From Frigidibacter sp. (GTDB taxonomy: Bacteria; Pseudomonadota; Alphaproteobacteria; Rhodobacterales; Rhodobacteraceae): a stretch of 64,000 nt of DNA. Below, piece after piece: positions 47,546-55,775 of the stretch. The position numbers and the translations under genes were made by a program. Position 1 is the stretch's first letter, and every line of letters starts with the position of its first letter. Below the pieces are notes generated by a model. It saw only the letters and a program-made list of their open reading frames with translations. It was not told where the DNA came from and searched no databases. The stretch is from positions 62,001 to 126,000 of the forward strand of contig NZ_JAUYTT010000005.1 of the NCBI RefSeq assembly GCF_030695035.1, read 5' to 3'.

Positions 47546-48424
47546 ATGATCTACAACCTCGGTTCGATCAATATCGACCATGTCTACCGGGTGCCGCATC
47601 TGCCGGCGCCCGGTGAGACGCTGGCGGCGACCCACTACACGGTCGGCCTCGGCGGCAAGGGCGCGAACCAGTCGGTCGCGGCGGCGCGGGCCGGGGCGCG
47701 GGTGCTGCATATCGGCGCAGTTGGGGCAGAGGGTGCATGGGCGCGGGACCGCATCGCGGGCTACGGCGTCGATGTCGCGCAGATCGCCGTGCTGCCGGTG
47801 CCGACCGGTCACGCGATCATCACCGTCGATCCGTCCGCGGAAAACAGCATCGTGCTGTTCCCCGGCGCGAATCAGGCGCTCGACCTTGCCACCGTGCAGG
47901 CGGCGCTGGTCGGCATCGGCCCGGCGGACACGCTTCTGGTGCAGAACGAAACCGCCCATGCCCCTGCCGCCGCAGCCCTCGCCCGGGCGCAGGGCGCGCG
48001 GGTGATCTGCTCCGCCGCGCCCTTCGACCCTGATGCGGTGCAGGCTATGCTGCCCCATACCTCCATCCTTGTCCTGAACGCGGTGGAGGCGGACCAGCTC
48101 TGCGCCGCTTTGGGGTGCACGCTGGATCAGGTGCCGGTCCCCGAACTCCTCGTCACCCGCGGCAAGGACGGGGCAGAGTGGGTCTCCAACGCCACCGGCG
48201 CCCGCGCCCACGCTGCGGCACTGAAGGTGCAGGCCGTCGATACCACCGGCGCCGGCGACACCTTCGCCGGCTATTTCGCCGCTGCCCTCGATGCCGGACA
48301 GACCCCGGCACAGGCGCTGACCCTTGCCGCTGCCGCCGCCGCGCTGAAGGTCACGAAGGCCGGCACCGCCGACGCGATCCCCGACCTGTCCGAAGTGACG
48401 GATTTCCTGTCGCAGCGGGGCTAG
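47546..48424 (+). CDS. PfkB/ribokinase-family sugar kinase
   Basis: A 292-residue kinase. The N-terminal NLGSINIDHVYRV and GGKGANQSVAAARAGA blocks and the C-terminal anion-hole motif DTTGAGDTFAGYF with the catalytic Asp are typical. It is closest in form to ribokinase, but no ribose transporter is adjacent, so the substrate is not assigned. The ATG immediately follows the maeB TAG. Confidence 0.85.
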   Translation: MIYNLGSINIDHVYRVPHLPAPGETLAATHYTVGLGGKGANQSVAAARAGARVLHIGAVGAEGAWARDRIAGYGVDVAQIAVLPVPTGHAIITVDPSAENSIVLFPGANQALDLATVQAALVGIGPADTLLVQNETAHAPAAAALARAQGARVICSAAPFDPDAVQAMLPHTSILVLNAVEADQLCAALGCTLDQVPVPELLVTRGKDGAEWVSNATGARAHAAALKVQAVDTTGAGDTFAGYFAAALDAGQTPAQALTLAAAAAALKVTKAGTADAIPDLSEVTDFLSQRG

Positions 48425-48475
48425 GCTTCCCCCGTCTGCCCGCCTAACCTTCCGCCAAAGCAGGAGCGCGCGCCC

Positions 48476-49384
48476 ATGACCGACACCGCCGACCACGTCA
48501 CCACCCACCAGGCCGAAGACGATGCCCGCAACGAACAGATCCTGATCTGGGTCAACGGCCGCGTGGTGCCCAAGGCGCAGGCGATGGTCAGCGTCTATGA
48601 TTCGGGCTTCATGCTGGGCGATGGCGTGTGGGAGGGCATCCGCCTTTACGACGGCACCTGGGCCTTCCTCGATGAACATATCGAACGCCTGTTCGAGGCG
48701 GCAAAGGCCATCGACCTCGACATCGCCCTGACCCCCGATCAGGTGAAGCAGGCAATCTTCGACACGCAAGAAGCCAACGCCATGCAGACCGATGCCCATG
48801 CCCGGCTGATGGTCACCCGCGGCGTCAAGCACCGGCCGTTCCAGCACCCCTCGCTCAGCCGATCCGGCCCGACGATGGTGATCATCATGGAACATTCCCG
48901 TCCCAAGATCCCGCGCCCGATCCGGCTGGCCACCGTGCCGCATCTGCGAGGCCTGCCGATGACGCAGGACCCCAAGCTGAACTCGCATTCCAAGCTCAAC
49001 TGCATCCTCGCCTGCATCGCCGCCGAAAAGGCCGGCGCGGACGAGGCGTTGATGCTCGACCTGCATGGCTTCGTGAACACCACCAACGCCTGCAACTTCT
49101 TCATCGTCCGCAAGGGCGAGGTCTGGACCAGCACCGGCGACTACTGCATGAACGGCATCACCCGCGGCAAGGTCATCCGCCTGTGCCGCGACAACGGCAT
49201 CCCGGTGTTCGAGCGGAACTTCTCCCTCGTCGATACCTACTCCGCCGATGAGGCTTTCCTGACCGGCACCTTCGGCGCGCAGACGCCCGTCAGCATGATC
49301 GACGGGCGAGTGATCGGCAACGGCGAGATGGGCCCGATGACCCAGCGTCTGCGCGGGCTCTACAAGGGACTCGTGGCGGCATGA
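48476..49384 (+). CDS. Class IV PLP aminotransferase (branched-chain or D-amino acid type)
   Basis: A 302-residue fold-type IV enzyme. VNGRVVPKAQAMVSVYDSGF and GVWEGIRLYDG form the N-terminal domain, and the PLP lysine lies in LNSHSKLNCILAC (about residue 174). GFVNTTNACNFFIV binds the cofactor phosphate. The substrate could be branched-chain amino acids, D-amino acids or aminodeoxychorismate; the sequence alone does not decide. It is followed by a sulfotransferase-like gene. Confidence 0.83.
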   Translation: MTDTADHVTTHQAEDDARNEQILIWVNGRVVPKAQAMVSVYDSGFMLGDGVWEGIRLYDGTWAFLDEHIERLFEAAKAIDLDIALTPDQVKQAIFDTQEANAMQTDAHARLMVTRGVKHRPFQHPSLSRSGPTMVIIMEHSRPKIPRPIRLATVPHLRGLPMTQDPKLNSHSKLNCILACIAAEKAGADEALMLDLHGFVNTTNACNFFIVRKGEVWTSTGDYCMNGITRGKVIRLCRDNGIPVFERNFSLVDTYSADEAFLTGTFGAQTPVSMIDGRVIGNGEMGPMTQRLRGLYKGLVAA

Positions 49385-49406
49385 TGCGGCAATCGTATGT
49401 ATGGTA

Positions 49407-49435
49407 TCTGCATAACTTCTGCATGGGTTCTGCAT
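49407..49435 (+). repeat. Three TCTGCAT heptamers at 11-bp spacing
   Basis: TCTGCAT occurs at 49407-49413, 49418-49424 and 49429-49435, each start 11 bases after the previous one, in the 49-base gap before the sulfotransferase-like gene; the third copy overlaps its ATG. Helical spacing suggests one protein face could contact all three, but chance or slippage duplication is possible. Confidence 0.5.
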
Positions 49436-50153
49436 GATGCGGATCGCCATGTGGTCAGGCCCCCGCAACCTCTCGACTGCGATGATGTACGCCTTCGCCG
49501 CCCGCGGCGATTGCGCCGTCTGGGACGAGCCGTTCTATGCCGCCTACCTCGCCGCCACCGGCCTTGATCACCCGATGCGGGCGGAGATATTGGCGGCGCA
49601 TGAGGCGGATCCGGGCAAGGTGGCAGCCGCCTGTTCCGGCCCGATTCCGCAGGAACAGAGCCTGTTTTACCAAAAACACATGACCGTCCACATGATCCCG
49701 GGCGTGGGTCGCGGCTTCATGCGCGACTGCGTGAACGTGTTCCTGATCCGTCATCCTGCCCGGGTGGTGGCCAGCTACGCAAAGAAGCGCGAAGGGCCGA
49801 CCTTGCCCGACATCGGCTTCGTCCAGCAGGCGGAACTGTTCGACGAGGTGACGGGTTGGCTGGGCCACCCCCCGGTCGTTGTCGACAGCCTCGACATCCG
49901 CGCTAACCCGAGGGAAACGCTTCAGAAACTGTGCCAGTCCATCGGCATCCCCTTCACCGACAACATGCTCACCTGGCCCGCCGGAGGCCACCCCTCCGAC
50001 GGTATCTGGGCCCCGCACTGGTATGGCGCGGTGCATCGCTCCACCGGCTTCGAAGAGCCGGAAGGCCCGTTGCCGGAGCTCTCGCCAGAGTATCAGGCGC
50101 TGGCCGATCAAGCGCTGCCGCATTACGAACGGCTGGTGGCGTTCAAGATCTGA
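49434..50153 (+). CDS. Sulfotransferase-like P-loop protein
   Basis: A 239-residue protein. MWSGPRNLSTAMMYAF near the N-terminus resembles the PAPS 5'-phosphosulfate loop of sulfotransferases, and NVFLIRHPARVVASY resembles the 3'-phosphate-binding RxPxxxxxS region. The acceptor is unknown. Starts at ATG 49434 or 49437 are both possible. It probably forms a pair with the aminotransferase upstream. Confidence 0.72.
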   Translation: MMRIAMWSGPRNLSTAMMYAFAARGDCAVWDEPFYAAYLAATGLDHPMRAEILAAHEADPGKVAAACSGPIPQEQSLFYQKHMTVHMIPGVGRGFMRDCVNVFLIRHPARVVASYAKKREGPTLPDIGFVQQAELFDEVTGWLGHPPVVVDSLDIRANPRETLQKLCQSIGIPFTDNMLTWPAGGHPSDGIWAPHWYGAVHRSTGFEEPEGPLPELSPEYQALADQALPHYERLVAFKI

Positions 50154-50197
50154 AAAGTCGTGCTTTTGGCCGGAATAGAGACTGTTTCGGCCAGATA

Positions 50198-50224
50198 CCG
50201 CCTTTGGTCAAGCACCGAAGGCGG
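50198..50224. other. Hairpin in the gap before the gamma-glutamyltransferase-like gene
   Basis: A 7-bp stem CCGCCTT / AAGGCGG with a 13-base loop, 44 bases after the sulfotransferase-like gene. It is followed by GTTTA only, so it is a weak terminator candidate. An additional TGGCCG / CGGCCA inverted repeat lies just upstream, near 50166-50192. Confidence 0.3.
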
Positions 50225-50314
50225 GTTTACCCGGCGGCCGACCGCGCTAGAGTTGGGCTCTGACCCGATCCCCCGGGATCCAAAGGGTTCGCCGACCATC
50301 CAGAAGGGTTTCGC

Positions 50315-51973
50315 GTGGATTATCAAAGATCTCCCCTGCCGTTCACCTGCGAAAAGCGCCCCGCCTCGGGTGCCTTGGGTGTGGTGGTCACCAACGCCCC
50401 GCTTGGCTCCGCCGCGGGGAATGAGATGCTGGCGGTGGGGGGCAATGCCATCGACGCGGCCGTGGCGGCGATGCTGACGCTGACGGTGGTCGAGCCGATG
50501 ATGGTCGGCATTGCCGGGGGCGGTATCACCCATATCCGGTTGGCGGATGGCCGGCATGTGGTGATCGACGCGCTGTCCGTCGCGGGGCAGGGCGCGCGGC
50601 CGGACATGTTCGAGACCGTGTCGGACCTGCCGCCGACCTATATGGACACCGCGGGCCGGCGCAACATGGTCGGCGCCTCGGCCGTGGCGGTGCCGGGCAA
50701 TCTGCGCGGCTGGTGTTTGATGCATGAACGCTATGGCAAGTTGCCCTTTGCCGATGTGATCGCCCCGGCGATCCGGGCGGCGGCCTCCGGCTTTGTGGTC
50801 AGCAACTACCTGCACGGCGCCCTGCGTGAGCATCAGCAAGACCTGCTGGCGGATCCCGAGATGGCGCGGCTGTTCCTGCCGGGTGGCGCGCCGGTGCCGG
50901 TCGGCCACCGGTTTGTGATGGCGGACTATGCAGAGAGCCTGCGGCTGATCCAGGCCGAGGGCGCGGACGCACTGCATGGCGGAGCACTCGGGCGGGCCTT
51001 GGTGGACCGGCTGGCCAGCGGCGGCCATGTGACGCTGGACGATCTGGCGGCCTACCGCGTGGTCGAACGCGAGGCGATCTTCAGCAGCTACCGCGGCCAC
51101 ATCATCGCCGGGCCACCGCCGCCCGCCTCCTCGGGCGTGCATGTCGCGCAGATGCTGAACATGTTGGAGCCGCATGACATTCGCGGCATGGGCTTCGGCA
51201 GCGCCGACAGCCTGCACCTGCTGGCCGAGGTGATCCGCGTGGCGTTCGAGGACCGCCGCGCCGCCTCGGGCGACCCGGATTTCGTGGATGTGCCGGTCGG
51301 GAAATTCATCTCCGAGGACTACGCCCTCGCCTGCCAAAGTCGCCTGCGCGATGTGGCGCAGCCGGGCGCGCCCGGGGTGCAGGGCCATGAAAGCCGCGAC
51401 ACGACGCATCTGACGGTGGCGGATCGCGAGGGAAATGTCGTCGCCTCCACCCACACGCTCAACGGATTGTTCGGCGCGCGGATCATGGTGCCGGGAACCG
51501 GGATCATCCCCAACAACTACATGCTGAATTATGACCCGCACCCGGGGCAGGCGCTGTCGATCGCGCCGGGCAAGCGGGTGCCGACCTCGATGGCGCCGAT
51601 GATGGTGCTGAAGGACGGCCGCCCGCTCTATGCGCTTGGGCTGCCGGGGGCGGTGCGGATCTTCCCATCCGCCATGCAGGCCATCGTCAACCTGATCGAC
51701 CACGGCATGACTCTGCAAGAGGCGGTGGAGGCGCCGCGCCTCTGGACCGACGGCCCGCATGTCGAGCTGGAGCCGGCCTATGCGGGCATGGCCGATGCGC
51801 TGCGGGCGAGGGGGCATAAGGTGCAGCTGGCCAAGACCATCGGCGGCGGTATGAACGCCATCGCGTTTGACCCTGACGGCATGATGACCGGTGCCGCCTG
51901 CTGGCGCGCCGATGGCACCGTCATGGCACAGGGCGGCGGCCTTGCGCGCCCGGGCGTGCGCTTTCAGATCTGA
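50315..51973 (+). CDS. Gamma-glutamyltransferase family protein
   Basis: A 552-residue Ntn-hydrolase of the Ggt family. The N-terminal AGNEMLAVGGNAIDAAVAAM and MVGIAGGG blocks and the autocleavage region SRDTTHLTVADREGN, with the candidate nucleophile Thr, are visible. No signal peptide is seen, so it may act in the cytoplasm, unlike E. coli periplasmic Ggt. The start is GTG 50315 after GAAGGG. It sits with a hydroxyacid dehydrogenase and a peptide-type transporter, suggesting hydrolysis of an imported gamma-glutamyl or amide compound. Confidence 0.85.
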   Translation: MDYQRSPLPFTCEKRPASGALGVVVTNAPLGSAAGNEMLAVGGNAIDAAVAAMLTLTVVEPMMVGIAGGGITHIRLADGRHVVIDALSVAGQGARPDMFETVSDLPPTYMDTAGRRNMVGASAVAVPGNLRGWCLMHERYGKLPFADVIAPAIRAAASGFVVSNYLHGALREHQQDLLADPEMARLFLPGGAPVPVGHRFVMADYAESLRLIQAEGADALHGGALGRALVDRLASGGHVTLDDLAAYRVVEREAIFSSYRGHIIAGPPPPASSGVHVAQMLNMLEPHDIRGMGFGSADSLHLLAEVIRVAFEDRRAASGDPDFVDVPVGKFISEDYALACQSRLRDVAQPGAPGVQGHESRDTTHLTVADREGNVVASTHTLNGLFGARIMVPGTGIIPNNYMLNYDPHPGQALSIAPGKRVPTSMAPMMVLKDGRPLYALGLPGAVRIFPSAMQAIVNLIDHGMTLQEAVEAPRLWTDGPHVELEPAYAGMADALRARGHKVQLAKTIGGGMNAIAFDPDGMMTGAACWRADGTVMAQGGGLARPGVRFQI

Positions 51974-51987
51974 CCACGGAGATTCCG

Positions 51988-52947
51988 ATGACCACTGTTG
52001 TGATGCTCGACCCTGCCATGCCCGACCGGCTGGAGCGGATTGCGGCCTTCCTGCCGGCGGGGTGGAACCTGACGACGGCCGCCTCCCGTTCGCCCGAGGA
52101 TCAGCTTGCGGCGATCAGCGGCGCGCAATATGCCATCACCGGCGATGTGCCGGTGACAGCGGCGATGATGGCGGCGCCGGGGTTGAAGGCCGTGCACAAA
52201 TGGGGCGTCGGCTATGACGGGATCGACCTCGAAGCCGCCCGGCAACACGGAGTGCGGGTGCTCCGGACCACGGGGTCGAACGCGGTGACGGTGGCAGAAA
52301 CGACGCTGGGGCTGATCCTGTCGGTGAACCGCAATCTGGTGCGGGGACATGTGGGCATCCTCGGTGGGGACTGGCTGAAGGGCTCGCTTGCGCCCACCTC
52401 GATGACGCTGTCGGGCAAGACGGTCGGGATCGTCGGCATGGGATATATCGGCAAGGCGCTGGTCCGGCTTCTGCGCGGCTTTGGCTGCACGGTGATCTAC
52501 ACCAAGCGCAGCCCGCTGCCTGCGACGGAAGAGGCGGAGCTTGGCATCCGCTTCGCCCCACTGGCGGAGATGTTGGCCACGGCCGATGTGGTGACGCTGA
52601 ACTGCGAGCTGAACGCCTCCACCCGCGACATGATCGGCCGCGATCAACTGGCGCTGATGAAGCCGAGTGCGATCTTGATCAACGCTGCCCGCGGCGGGGT
52701 GCTGGACGAACAGGCACTGGCCGACGCGATCCGCGAGGGCCGGCTGCGCGGCGCCGGCATCGACGTGTTCGCGGCCGAGCCGATCCAGCCCGGCAACCCG
52801 CTGCTGGGGCTGGAGCGCGTGGTGCTGACGCCGCATATCGCTGCAATCTCGGCCGACAGCTTTGCGACCTCGCTGACCCGCATGTTCGGCAATCTTCAGG
52901 CCATCGAGACGGGCAAGGCCCCGCGCGAGATCGACATCCTCGTCTGA
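51988..52947 (+). CDS. D-isomer-specific 2-hydroxyacid dehydrogenase
   Basis: A 319-residue NAD(P)-dependent dehydrogenase. The Rossmann loop TVGIVGMGYIGKALVR is near residue 150, the catalytic Arg in NAARGGVLDE, the Glu in IDVFAAEP and the His in TPHIAAIS. The substrate (glyoxylate, hydroxypyruvate or another 2-keto acid) is not decided by sequence. It follows the Ggt-like gene after 14 bases and converges with the LysR gene. Confidence 0.87.
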   Translation: MTTVVMLDPAMPDRLERIAAFLPAGWNLTTAASRSPEDQLAAISGAQYAITGDVPVTAAMMAAPGLKAVHKWGVGYDGIDLEAARQHGVRVLRTTGSNAVTVAETTLGLILSVNRNLVRGHVGILGGDWLKGSLAPTSMTLSGKTVGIVGMGYIGKALVRLLRGFGCTVIYTKRSPLPATEEAELGIRFAPLAEMLATADVVTLNCELNASTRDMIGRDQLALMKPSAILINAARGGVLDEQALADAIREGRLRGAGIDVFAAEPIQPGNPLLGLERVVLTPHIAAISADSFATSLTRMFGNLQAIETGKAPREIDILV

Positions 52948-52954
52948 CCGCAGG

Positions 52955-53896
52955 TCAAGGCGCGTCCGTGCCGACAGCATCCATGCCAAGCTCGCCCGCG
53001 ATCCGCCGTGACACACGGCGCGTGGTTTCGAGGAAGTCCAGAACGATGGGCGAGCTCTCCCCCCCGGGCCATGCCGCCACCAGCTCGATGGCGCGGGGCA
53101 GCTCCGGGACGGGGCGGAACTCGAGGTAAGGCGAGCGGATATTGGTGATCCAGGCCGGCATCACCGCCACCCCCAGCCCCGAGGCGACATGCGCCGCGAC
53201 CGAGGTGGTGTGGGTGCATTCCTGCACGATCCGCAGATGCAGGCCGGCGCGCCGGAACTCGTTCATCAGCAGCGTGGCATAGCTGGCGCCAAGGATGGGC
53301 GCATAGCCGATCAGGGGTTCTTGCGCGAGGTCCTGCAGGCTCACCGACTCTTGCGCCGTCAGCCGATGGCCCGTGGGCAGCGCCGCAACGAACCCCTCGC
53401 GCATCAGTGTCTCCACCTGCGCATGGGGCGGCCGTTCGGTCGGGCGGATGAAGGCGACGTTGATCTCGGCCAGTTCAAGCCTGCGCAGCTGTTCCGAGGT
53501 GCTGAGGTGGATGATATCGACGATGACCGCCGGCCAGGCCTTGCGGAACTCCGCAAGGATTGGCGGAATCACATGTGTCATCGCTAGATTGACGCCTGCG
53601 ACGGTGATCCGGCCCGTCGTCTCCCCTGCCATCGCGCGGGTCTGCGCGACGGCAAGGTCCATTCCCCCCAGCAGGCCGCGCGCGTGGCGCAGCAGCGTAT
53701 CGCCCGCCGCCGTCAGCCGGGTGCGGCGGGTGGTGCGGTGGAACAGCGCCACGCCAAGCCGTTCTTCCATCGCGCGGATCTGTTGGCTGAGCGGGGCCTG
53801 CGCGATGCCAAGCCTTTGGGCTGCGCGGCCAAAGTGCAGCTCCTCTGCGAGGCAGACGAAATAGCGAAGCTGGCGAAGGTCGATCCCGGTATTCAT
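52955..53896 (-). CDS. LysR-type transcriptional regulator
   Basis: A 313-residue regulator. The N-terminal winged helix-turn-helix is LRQLRYFVCLAEELHFGRAA, then QAPLSQQIRAMEERLGVALF, followed by a linker helix and a periplasmic-binding-like effector domain from about residue 92. It is transcribed divergently from the ABC transporter operon and converges with the hydroxyacid dehydrogenase, the usual setting for a pathway-specific activator. The inducer is unknown. Confidence 0.9.
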   Translation of the reverse strand: MNTGIDLRQLRYFVCLAEELHFGRAAQRLGIAQAPLSQQIRAMEERLGVALFHRTTRRTRLTAAGDTLLRHARGLLGGMDLAVAQTRAMAGETTGRITVAGVNLAMTHVIPPILAEFRKAWPAVIVDIIHLSTSEQLRRLELAEINVAFIRPTERPPHAQVETLMREGFVAALPTGHRLTAQESVSLQDLAQEPLIGYAPILGASYATLLMNEFRRAGLHLRIVQECTHTTSVAAHVASGLGVAVMPAWITNIRSPYLEFRPVPELPRAIELVAAWPGGESSPIVLDFLETTRRVSRRIAGELGMDAVGTDAP

Positions 53897-53915
53897 ATGC
53901 AGAACATATCAAACC

Positions 53916-53932
53916 ATTGCTGATTAGGGAAT
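53916..53932. promoter_or_regulatory. Candidate LysR binding site
   Basis: ATT-N11-AAT, the dyad form of the LysR T-N11-A box, 19 bases upstream of the lysR start and 57 bases before the ABC permease start. Location in the divergent gap fits dual control of lysR and the transporter operon. Confidence 0.5.
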
Positions 53933-53989
53933 TGATCTCGCTGCAGTCGCATGGTTCGCTGAACTCTTACCCGGACAGGCAAGAGGTTC

Positions 53990-54913
53990 ATGACCCGTTT
54001 CTGGCTGATCAAACTTGTGCGCACGGTGATCACGCTGTGGTTCGTTGTGACCTTCGCGTTCATCGTGCTGCGCACCTCGGGCGACCCGGTTGTGGCGCTG
54101 CTGGGCGCCGACGCCATGCCGGACGAGATCGAGCATTTCCGCGAGCTTTGGGGGCTGGATCGGTCACTTTTCGCCCAATATGTCAGCTATGTGGGCCAGA
54201 TGGCGACGGGGCAGTTCGGCAACTCGTTGCGCGACAGCCGCCCGGTGCTGGAGATCATCCTGGAGCGTTTGCCGGCGACGGCGCAGCTGGGGCTTGCGGC
54301 CTTCATCATCGCCGCGATCATCGGCATTCCGGCGGGCATCGTCGCGGCGCTGCGGCGCGGGCGGTTGACCGACCGGATCGTGATGGTCTTCGCGGTCTTC
54401 GGCTTTGCGCTGCCGAACTTCTTTCTGGGCATCCTGCTGATCCTTCTGTTCTCGCTTTACCTGCAAATCCTGCCGTCCTCGGGCACGGGAACCTTCCTGC
54501 ACCTGCTTATGCCCTCGGTCACGCTGGCCACCTTCACCGCCGGCACGCTGGCCCGCTTCACCCGGTCCGCGATGCTCGAGGTGCTGGAAAAGCCCTATAT
54601 GCGCGCCGCCTCGGCGCGCGGGGTGCCGTTCTGGCAGCGCGTGCTGTTCCACGCCCTGCCCAACGCCGCCATTCCCATCGTCACGGTGATCGGCCTCAAC
54701 CTCGGGCAGCTGGTCGCCGGGGCCATCGTGATTGAATCGGTGTTCGCCTGGCCGGGGATCGGGCGGCTGCTGGTAGTGGCCGTGTCGCAGCGCGATCTGG
54801 CGGTGGTGCAGGGGCTGGTGCTGGTGATCGCGGTGACGATGGTCCTGGCCAACCTGATCGTGGACCTGCTCTACGGTCTTCTGGATCCCCGTATCCGCGA
54901 GGGCGCGAAATGA
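53990..54913 (+). CDS. Peptide-type ABC transporter permease (DppB-like)
   Basis: A 307-residue inner-membrane permease with six hydrophobic segments. The EAA loop region includes EVLEKPYMRAASARGVP, and the N-terminal FVVTFAFIVLRTSGDP matches DppB/OppB permeases. It is the first gene of a run of six genes coupled by short overlaps or small gaps. Substrate is not identified. Confidence 0.92.
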   Translation: MTRFWLIKLVRTVITLWFVVTFAFIVLRTSGDPVVALLGADAMPDEIEHFRELWGLDRSLFAQYVSYVGQMATGQFGNSLRDSRPVLEIILERLPATAQLGLAAFIIAAIIGIPAGIVAALRRGRLTDRIVMVFAVFGFALPNFFLGILLILLFSLYLQILPSSGTGTFLHLLMPSVTLATFTAGTLARFTRSAMLEVLEKPYMRAASARGVPFWQRVLFHALPNAAIPIVTVIGLNLGQLVAGAIVIESVFAWPGIGRLLVVAVSQRDLAVVQGLVLVIAVTMVLANLIVDLLYGLLDPRIREGAK

Positions 54914-55746
54914 GCCGTCCGAACGTCATCACCGTCATGGCCAGCAGCATTCTGGTCGCAGCCGTCGCCGCCGCCGTGTTCGGCAATGTCTTCACCCCGC
55001 ATCTGGTCACCGATCAGGCGCTGATGAGCCGCTTGCAGCCCCCCGCCTTCATGGGCGGCAGCGCCGAGTTTCCGCTGGGGACTGACCGGATCGGGCGTGA
55101 CATGGTCGCGCGGTTGGTCGCCGGGCTGCAGATGTCATTGTCGGTGGCGCTGGCGGGCACGCTGATCGGGGCGATCTTCGGCACCTTCGTCGGCTTCCTC
55201 GCCGCGCATTTCCGCGGGCTGACCGAGGAAATCCTGATGATGTTCGTGGATTTCCAGGCCTCGCTGCCCTTCATCCTGATCGCGCTGACGCTGCTGGCGT
55301 TCTTTGGCAACTCCATGGTGCTGTTCGTCATCCTGATGGGGATGTTCGGCTGGGAAACCTATGCAAGGCTGGCCCGCGGCGTGGTGCTGTCAGCGCGCGC
55401 GCAGCCCTATGCCCGCGCGGTCGAGGCTTTGGGGGCAGGTCCGGGGCGGCTCTACCTGCGCCATATCCTGCCCAATGTCGCCTCGGCGCTGATCGTGCAG
55501 GTGACGCTGACCTTCCCGCAGATCATCCTGCTGGAAACCTCGCTGTCCTTCCTGGGGCTGGGGATCCAGCCGCCGAACACCAGCCTGGGGCAGATCCTGG
55601 GCGACGGGCGCGATTACCTGTCCACCGCCTGGTGGATCTCGGTCTGGCCGGGGGCGCTGATCTTCCTGATCACCCTCTCGATGTCGCTGCTGGGGGATGC
55701 CCTACGCGACCGGCTGGATCCGATGCTGAAGACGAGAACCACCTGA
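54910..55746 (+). CDS. Peptide-type ABC transporter permease (DppC-like)
   Basis: A 278-residue permease partner. FPLGTDRIGRDMVARLVAG, the EAA loop ALGAGPGRLYLRHILPNV and SLSFLGLGIQPPNTSLGQIL are typical of DppC. It starts in an ATGA overlap with the first permease. Confidence 0.92.
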   Translation: MSRPNVITVMASSILVAAVAAAVFGNVFTPHLVTDQALMSRLQPPAFMGGSAEFPLGTDRIGRDMVARLVAGLQMSLSVALAGTLIGAIFGTFVGFLAAHFRGLTEEILMMFVDFQASLPFILIALTLLAFFGNSMVLFVILMGMFGWETYARLARGVVLSARAQPYARAVEALGAGPGRLYLRHILPNVASALIVQVTLTFPQIILLETSLSFLGLGIQPPNTSLGQILGDGRDYLSTAWWISVWPGALIFLITLSMSLLGDALRDRLDPMLKTRTT

Positions 55747-55775
55747 AACCCTGAAATCCAACCGGAGGCTAGCCG

